DNA of 10,377 nt from Candidatus Gottesmanbacteria bacterium RIFCSPHIGHO2_01_FULL_46_14. GTDB lineage: Bacteria; Patescibacteriota; Microgenomatia; UBA10105; UBA927. Position 1 is the stretch's first letter. Each line of letters begins with the position of its first letter. The notes under the pieces were generated by a model. That model saw only the letters and a program-made list of their open reading frames with translations. It did not search any database and was not told where the DNA came from. Below are positions 6,055-10,377 of the stretch, piece by piece. Made by a program: the position numbers and the translations under genes. The stretch lies in the NCBI GenBank assembly GCA_001780895.1, contig MFJJ01000013.1, forward strand, positions 2,901 through 13,277, read 5' to 3'.

Positions 6055-6936
6055 ATGTCAACTACAAACTTCAATAACAAATACATGAATAAATGCATCT
6101 ATTGTTCATCAATAAGCACAGTCTTTTTCATAAAGGTAAATAGTTGGAATATACGGAAATGTCTAAATTGTTCGGTTTTATATACCGAAGGCGAAGGCAA
6201 AAAAGATAAAAAAATTAATTTAGATACCTACGATTACAGCTATATAAAAGGCTATAAACATCGAAAAAACGAATTACAAAAAAGATTTTTATCACTCTTA
6301 AACCACATAGAAAAAAATAAGAACGGTGGTAGATTATTGGATATAGGATGCGGTCTGGGACTCTTTATGGAGACAGCAATGAAGAAATCCAGTTATAATT
6401 GGGATGTTCACGGGTTAGAAATAAATAAAAGACTTTTGGATAACGCGTTCAACGACATAAAAAAAAGAATAAAGTCAGGAAACATAGAGAATATACCCTT
6501 CGGTTCAAATTATTTTGACTGTGTGACCTGTTTCGACGTTCTTGAGCACAGCAAGTCTCTTAAACACAATCTTGATGAAATTAGCAGGGTATTGAAAAAA
6601 GACGGAATACTAGTTATCCAGTCACCAAACTATAAAAGTCTTATGGCGATGATTTCTAAAGAAAAATGGTCGTGGTGGTCTCCACCAGATCATATTTTTC
6701 ATTTTTCTTCCTCTTTTATGATTAACCTATTGAAAGCTAAGTGGTACGAAGTTCTGGAGGCGTTTACATATGAGCCACCAAAAGAGTTCTTGTTAGATGT
6801 AAAAAGAAGATTTGCTCGCAATCTTGTGCAGAAGATAGTGATCCGTTTAATACAACCCTTACTTTTAACAATAGAAAGAATAGCTTGGTTTTTTAATCGT
6901 GGGGGTTTGCTTTTTATCGTGGTAAAGAAAATCTAG
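6055..6936 (+). CDS. Zinc-ribbon class I SAM methyltransferase (Methyltransf_23 type)
   Basis: Numbering here is from the ATG at 6055 (293 aa). Four cysteines in two C-x2-C pairs (C14, C17, C36, C39) form an N-terminal zinc ribbon. A Rossmann methyltransferase domain follows: motif I LLDIGCGLG (94-102), acidic E122 in HGLEIN, a post-motif segment CFDVLEH (159-165), and then WWSPPDHIFHFS (207-218), typical of sugar or lipid O-methyltransferases in glycan clusters. A basic C-terminal tail with hydrophobic stretches may touch the membrane. It may cap or decorate a surface glycan, but its substrate is unknown. A Shine-Dalgarno-like AGAGGG (6038-6043) lies 11 nt before this ATG; GTG at 6043 and ATG at 6085 are alternatives. 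The gene is much more AT-rich than its neighbours and favours AGA for arginine, suggesting separate ancestry. It abuts the next gene by one base. Confidence 0.85.
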   Translation: MSTTNFNNKYMNKCIYCSSISTVFFIKVNSWNIRKCLNCSVLYTEGEGKKDKKINLDTYDYSYIKGYKHRKNELQKRFLSLLNHIEKNKNGGRLLDIGCGLGLFMETAMKKSSYNWDVHGLEINKRLLDNAFNDIKKRIKSGNIENIPFGSNYFDCVTCFDVLEHSKSLKHNLDEISRVLKKDGILVIQSPNYKSLMAMISKEKWSWWSPPDHIFHFSSSFMINLLKAKWYEVLEAFTYEPPKEFLLDVKRRFARNLVQKIVIRLIQPLLLTIERIAWFFNRGGLLFIVVKKI

Positions 6937-6937
6937 T

Positions 6938-7681
6938 ATGTCTCTTTCGATTATCATGATTACGAGAAATTGTAGCGAGGTTTTGAATGAAACACTTGAG
7001 AGCATTGAGGGGTTGTGGAAGGAGCTCCTGGTGTCGGACCAAAACAGCACAGATGGAACACGAGATATACTCGAACACTATAAGGCCTCAATAATTGAAA
7101 CAGAGAGCGACAATTTGGGAAAACGAAAGCAGGAACTGGTTAAGAAAGCAAAGGGAGACTGGATTTTAGTACTCGATAGCGACGAACGGGTCTCCGCAGA
7201 ATTAAGAGAAGAAATCAAAACAAAAATACATGGATCCCGGCTCGGTGGCCGGGATGACAAGCCAGAAGCATATAGAATTCCGTACCAGAATTATGTATTT
7301 GGAAGAGCCGTCTACTGGGGCGGAGAACGGTATAGTAAAGTGCGACTCTTCAGGAATGGATACGGAAACGTAGGTAAAATTCCGCTCCACGAAGAAATCA
7401 CTGTTGACGGTAAGATTGGTGAGATGAAGGGAGTTATCCATCACCATTCGTATCGAACAATTTCTCAACTTTTTAGAAAATTTACCTCGTACGCACTGAT
7501 ACCTGCACGATTCAAAAAAAAACGTGTGACGTTTGCAAAACTATTTCTCTATGGCCCACATATGTTTTGGGCACGATTTATTGAAGAAAAAGGATATAAG
7601 GATGGATTGCACGGATTGGTGCTTGCAATTGCATTCGGGTATATGGAAACTTTGACGTATTGGATGCTGCTTTTGTATTAA
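6938..7681 (+). CDS. GT2 family glycosyltransferase with in-frame palindromic insert
   Basis: The 247-residue protein is a GT-A fold glycosyltransferase of the short WaaE/KdtX-like GT2 group, probably transferring a sugar from a nucleotide donor during surface-glycan assembly. It begins with the first beta strand MSLSIIMITRNCSEVLNETL. The segment LVSDQNSTDGT at 31-41 is typical of the group. The DxD-type metal and nucleotide-sugar motif is D80-S-D82 within VLDSDERV. The acceptor-side signature AYRIPYQNYVFGR spans 111-123, followed by the R-L-F-R-N and PLHEE region (~136-153). A hydrophobic C-terminal segment (~226-246) may anchor it to the membrane. Residues 98-108 (HGSRLGGRDDK) are encoded by a palindromic repeat placed in a variable loop; the frame is kept. 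The start at ATG 6938 is one base after the methyltransferase stop. The stop codon lies in a 30-bp palindrome. Confidence 0.9.
   Translation: MSLSIIMITRNCSEVLNETLESIEGLWKELLVSDQNSTDGTRDILEHYKASIIETESDNLGKRKQELVKKAKGDWILVLDSDERVSAELREEIKTKIHGSRLGGRDDKPEAYRIPYQNYVFGRAVYWGGERYSKVRLFRNGYGNVGKIPLHEEITVDGKIGEMKGVIHHHSYRTISQLFRKFTSYALIPARFKKKRVTFAKLFLYGPHMFWARFIEEKGYKDGLHGLVLAIAFGYMETLTYWMLLLY
7229..7261 (+). repeat. REP/RPE-like palindromic element inserted in frame in a GT2 gene
   Basis: Two perfectly complementary 8-base arms, ATCCCGGC (7234-7241) and GCCGGGAT (7248-7255), flank the 6-base loop TCGGTG. They are bordered by CATGG on the left and GACAAG on the right. The arrangement TGGATCCCGG...CCGGGATGACA is the layout of dispersed bacterial REP-type palindromes. 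It is GC-rich inside an AT-rich stretch (AAAACAAAAATA precedes it). It supplies exactly eleven codons, 98-108 of the host gene. Dispersal elsewhere in the genome cannot be seen from this window. Confidence 0.75.
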
Positions 7682-7702
7682 TGTATTAATACATTAATAC
7701 AA
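7673..7702. repeat. Perfect 30-bp AT-rich palindrome over a stop codon
   Basis: The left half TTGTATTAATGTATT (7673-7687) is the exact reverse complement of the right half AATACATTAATACAA (7688-7702). It also has an 8-base internal period (TGTATTAA, TGTATTAA, TACATTAA). The upstream GT2 stop TAA is at 7679-7681 and the next gene's ATG is at 7710, so the palindrome fills almost the whole junction. No T-run follows, so it is not a classical terminator. Confidence 0.9.
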
Positions 7703-7709
7703 CTTGAAT

Positions 7710-8462
7710 ATGAAAAAGGGCGGAGTTTGGTTTGTGGTTTTAACGTTTCATCCGGACAAAAAACGTCTGGAGAAACTCGTCAACGGATTGAAACCGTATC
7801 CGGTGGTTGTCGTCGACAATACGCAAGACGAAAATCGTTTTTTATTTACTGGTGTACATACGATTTCACCCGGAAACAATTTAGGATATGCAGGCGGCAT
7901 GAATCTTGGTTTGCATAAGGCGATGGAACATCATGCAACGTGGATGATTGCTCTTAATGACGACCTTTCGATTTCAAAACGAGGTGTTGATATACTCGTA
8001 AACCAATTGTACTCACTCCCGCCCGGAGTCGTCGGTCCATTCGTGGGATCGCTGGATCCGAAACGGTGGACGAGTATCTACCCGTCAAAAACTTCTTTGT
8101 ATGCATACGTATCGGGTTCGTGTATGGCCATTCACCGGGATGTCATCGAACGAATTGGGTATTTTTTTGACTCGTATTTTATGTACTACGAGGATGCAGA
8201 TTTTTCCGTACGGGCGACAAAAGCTGGATTTCCTCTCTATCATATACCACTGGACGTACGACACCAGGACGGATCGAATGAATATTATTTATCACGCAAT
8301 CATCTTTTGTTTGTGGAGCGAAACGCGCCAACAAGCGTAAAAATTCATGAATTCGTGCGGCTTTTAAAAACTTTTTATGAACACCGAGGGCGGGGAAATG
8401 TTGGGGCGGAGCAGGGAGTGCGTGACTACCTAATGCGGAGATTCGGAAGGCGGGATATATGA
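7710..8462 (+). CDS. GT2 family glycosyltransferase, rhamnosyltransferase (WbbL)-like
   Basis: The 250-residue protein matches the GT2 group that includes dTDP-rhamnosyltransferases such as WbbL. It has a beta strand VWFVVLTFHPD at the start, VVVVDN (32-37), and the signature SPGNNLGYAGGMNLGL (53-68), typical of this group. The metal-binding motif is N83-D84-D85. The SGSCMAI strand is at 135-141, and the catalytic-base region is Y-F-M-Y-Y-E-D-A-D-F-S-V-R (156-168), with E161-D162. It probably adds a sugar, possibly rhamnose, to a lipid-linked or cell-wall glycan at the cytoplasmic membrane. ATG 7710 is preferred over TTG 7704, which is only two codons upstream. No Shine-Dalgarno sequence is seen. 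It overlaps the next gene by ATGA (8459-8462). Confidence 0.9.
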   Translation: MKKGGVWFVVLTFHPDKKRLEKLVNGLKPYPVVVVDNTQDENRFLFTGVHTISPGNNLGYAGGMNLGLHKAMEHHATWMIALNDDLSISKRGVDILVNQLYSLPPGVVGPFVGSLDPKRWTSIYPSKTSLYAYVSGSCMAIHRDVIERIGYFFDSYFMYYEDADFSVRATKAGFPLYHIPLDVRHQDGSNEYYLSRNHLLFVERNAPTSVKIHEFVRLLKTFYEHRGRGNVGAEQGVRDYLMRRFGRRDI

Positions 8463-9496
8463 CAATTGGCGTGGATGCCGGGATGTTGGGAGTTAGTGAC
8501 GAGCGGTTGAAAGTTGGTGTCTATCATGTAGCAAATAACCTCCTCAAAAACATTGCAGCGTTAGACAAAAAAAATACGTACCGGCTATATAGTTTTCTTC
8601 CAATTCCGAAATTTGGGAATACTATGCACAATATCGTTCTGTCTCCCGCCAGGGGATACCTGAGATTGCGCCTTCCACTCGAATTGCGAACGCATCCTGT
8701 AGATATATTTCTCGGACTTGGACAAGCGCTCCCTCCGTTTCTTCACACGACCTCGATTGGATTTGTATATGACCTTGGATTTCTCTTTCATAAAGAAGCA
8801 TATGGAAATAGTTATAAAAAATTACTTGGGCAAACGAACTATCTTGTAAAACATGCCAGTCACATTATCACGATATCAAACGCGACCAAGCATGACATCG
8901 TCTCGCTCTACGATCGCGATCCAAAAACGATAACCGTTTGTTATCCCGGTGTCGATGATCGATTCAAACCTCAGGGAGAGCGATATCATCATAAAAATCC
9001 GTATATTCTTTTTGTAGGTAGCCTCACAAAAACAAAAGATATACCACTGTTGCTTCAATCGCTCGCACTCGTCAAGAAACCACTGGATCTCCTTCTTGCC
9101 GGCGGCGATTATTGGCCGGACCCTGCTATCGACGAATCGATCAATCGTTATAAACTTAGCAATCGGGTCAAGAAACTGGGTTTTGTGTCCGATGAAATGC
9201 TGTCACGGTATTATCGAGGTGCAGTCGCGTTTGTGACGACGGCCCTCCATGAAGGATTTTGTCTGCCGGTGGTTGAGGCAATGGCCTGTGGGACGCCGGT
9301 TATTGCCGTAGACAGGGGTGCGCTTGCCGAAACAGTCGGTGACGGAGGAATCGTGGTACGAGCGGATGCTCAAAGCATTGCCAATGCAGTTGTTTCGATG
9401 AATAAACACATACTTGGTCAGAATGCGATAGAGCGGGCAAAAGTTTTTTCATGGCATACGTTCGTAAAAAAAGTATTGTCTCTCTATGAAACCTAA
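8459..9496 (+). CDS. GT4 family glycosyltransferase
   Basis: The 345-residue protein has the GT-B two-Rossmann-domain layout of family GT4 retaining glycosyltransferases. The N-terminal acceptor domain begins MTIGVDAGML and contains the GFVYDLG-type loop (101-107) and ITISNATKHDI (137-147). The C-terminal donor domain starts near PYILFVGSLTKTKDI (181-195). The E-x7-E catalytic motif is E265-GFCLPVV-E273, followed by AMACGTPVIA (274-283), and it contacts the nucleotide-sugar. The N-terminal GVDAGML and VYHVANNLL segments resemble enzymes using GDP-mannose or related donors, but the sugar is unknown. A GGAAGG (8445-8450) eight bases upstream could serve as a Shine-Dalgarno sequence, one of few here. 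The start overlaps the previous stop by four bases, and the end overlaps the next gene by eleven bases. Confidence 0.93.
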   Translation: MTIGVDAGMLGVSDERLKVGVYHVANNLLKNIAALDKKNTYRLYSFLPIPKFGNTMHNIVLSPARGYLRLRLPLELRTHPVDIFLGLGQALPPFLHTTSIGFVYDLGFLFHKEAYGNSYKKLLGQTNYLVKHASHIITISNATKHDIVSLYDRDPKTITVCYPGVDDRFKPQGERYHHKNPYILFVGSLTKTKDIPLLLQSLALVKKPLDLLLAGGDYWPDPAIDESINRYKLSNRVKKLGFVSDEMLSRYYRGAVAFVTTALHEGFCLPVVEAMACGTPVIAVDRGALAETVGDGGIVVRADAQSIANAVVSMNKHILGQNAIERAKVFSWHTFVKKVLSLYET

Positions 9497-10377
9497 AGTT
9501 GCTATTGTCCGGGGAAAATTTCTCAACCGCTATGAAATGCAGTTTTTTGAGCCGCTCGTTCGTCGCTATGACATCACGGCATTCGGGTCGCTCACTCCGT
9601 ATCACGACCGGTTTGCATTTCCGGTGGTAAAGCTTCCCTCTCCCATGGATCTTCCGGATTTTCCTTATAAAATGCCAGTACTCAATAGACTATGTATAGA
9701 TGCGCAGTATCTCTTGGGGCTAGAAAAAAAACTCGATGGTTTTGATATTATTCATACGGCAGAAACATATTTTCACTACACTCAGCAGTGTCTTCATGCC
9801 AAAACAAAAGCGAAAGTTATTGCAACGGTTCTGGAGAATATTCCCTTTAACAATGAGGGTATTTGGGGGCGAAAAGCATTTAAAAAACGCGCTCGAGAGA
9901 AACTCGACCATATCATCGCACTCACCCAGAAAACGAAAGACGCGCTTCTTATGGAAGGATGCGATCCTTCCAAGATAAGCCTGATTGCTCACTTTGTGGA
10001 TACCAAGCGATTTACCCCGGCGCCAATGAGGAAAGACGTTCGTACGATTTTATTTTGCGGCAGACTCGAGGAATATAAGGGGGTGTTTGATTTTGTCGCG
10101 ATGGCGAAGCGCCTGCCAAAAACGTTTCGGTTCGTGATGGTAGGGGAAGGTAGTCAAAAAGATAAACTCAGAAACTCCGGGGTGGAATTGCGATCGGTTT
10201 CATATGATGAAATGCCAAGAGTCTATCACGAAGCGGATATTTTTGTTGCGCCATCAAAGCCCACGAAAACATGGGAGGAACAATACTCTACTGTGCTATT
10301 GGAAGCGCAAGCTGCCGGACTACCGATCGTTACGACGAGGACAGGGGGAATCCCGGAAAATATCGGGGATGCCGGTT
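9486..10377 (+). CDS. GT4 family glycosyltransferase, 3' end beyond window
   Basis: The first 297 codons of a second GT-B/GT4 glycosyltransferase; the frame is open to the window end. It starts MKPKVAIVRGKFLNRYEMQFF, where the R-G-K-F-L-N-x-x-E-x-x-x-F-E-P-L pattern is seen in many cell-surface GT4 enzymes. The acceptor domain includes FDIIHTAETYFHYT (86-99) and IALTQKTKDAL (144-154). The donor domain opens with TILFCGRLEEYKGV (187-200). The E-x7-E catalytic motif is E265-QYSTVLL-E273, followed by AQAAGLPIVTTRTGGIPE. The ATG at 9486 lies inside the last codons of the preceding gene (11-nt overlap), so translation is probably coupled. It is the last visible member of the glycan operon, which likely continues downstream. 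The donor and acceptor sugars cannot be told. Confidence 0.92.
   Translation, partial: MKPKVAIVRGKFLNRYEMQFFEPLVRRYDITAFGSLTPYHDRFAFPVVKLPSPMDLPDFPYKMPVLNRLCIDAQYLLGLEKKLDGFDIIHTAETYFHYTQQCLHAKTKAKVIATVLENIPFNNEGIWGRKAFKKRAREKLDHIIALTQKTKDALLMEGCDPSKISLIAHFVDTKRFTPAPMRKDVRTILFCGRLEEYKGVFDFVAMAKRLPKTFRFVMVGEGSQKDKLRNSGVELRSVSYDEMPRVYHEADIFVAPSKPTKTWEEQYSTVLLEAQAAGLPIVTTRTGGIPENIGDAG

Overview
The window looks like chromosomal DNA from a Candidate Phyla Radiation (Patescibacteria) bacterium, probably of the Microgenomates type. The support is indirect. Genes are short, tightly packed and often overlap by 4 to 11 nt. Shine-Dalgarno sequences are mostly absent. At least two genes have promoter elements placed so that transcription would begin at the start codon. 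The tRNA has no encoded CCA. TGA is used as a stop, which argues against the code-25 lineages (Gracilibacteria, Absconditabacteria). Base composition changes sharply along the window.

Positions 1-3420 are a core-gene block: the 3' end of an FtsW/RodA-type SEDS glycosyltransferase, rplU (L21), a Trm11/TrmG10-like RNA methyltransferase, rpmA (L27) and parB, all on the + strand. A convergent lepB (signal peptidase I) on the - strand and a divergent tRNA-Val(GAC) follow. The lepB and tRNA promoters lie back to back in about 40 nt. An RNA methyltransferase sits between L21 and L27, a slot that in Firmicutes holds the L27-processing protease gene.

Positions 3421-6011 hold a small three-helix membrane protein of unknown function and, convergent with it, a 748-residue secreted protein. 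The latter joins a five-bladed beta-propeller, a Pro/Thr linker, an LCAT/PGAP1-like alpha/beta-hydrolase and a C-terminal beta-rich domain.

Positions 6030-10377 are a surface-glycan operon on the + strand: a zinc-ribbon SAM methyltransferase, a GT2 glycosyltransferase, a rhamnosyltransferase-like GT2, and two GT4 glycosyltransferases, the last cut by the window end. They abut or overlap, so they are probably co-transcribed and build a cell-surface polysaccharide or glycoprotein glycan. The secreted propeller-lipase diverges from the operon and may act at the same cell surface.

The most unusual signals are palindromic. One is a REP/RPE-like hairpin element inserted in frame inside the first GT2 gene. 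One is a perfect 30-bp AT-rich palindrome over that gene's stop codon. One is a pair of tandem 17-bp-type palindromes over the stop codon of the RNA methyltransferase gene.
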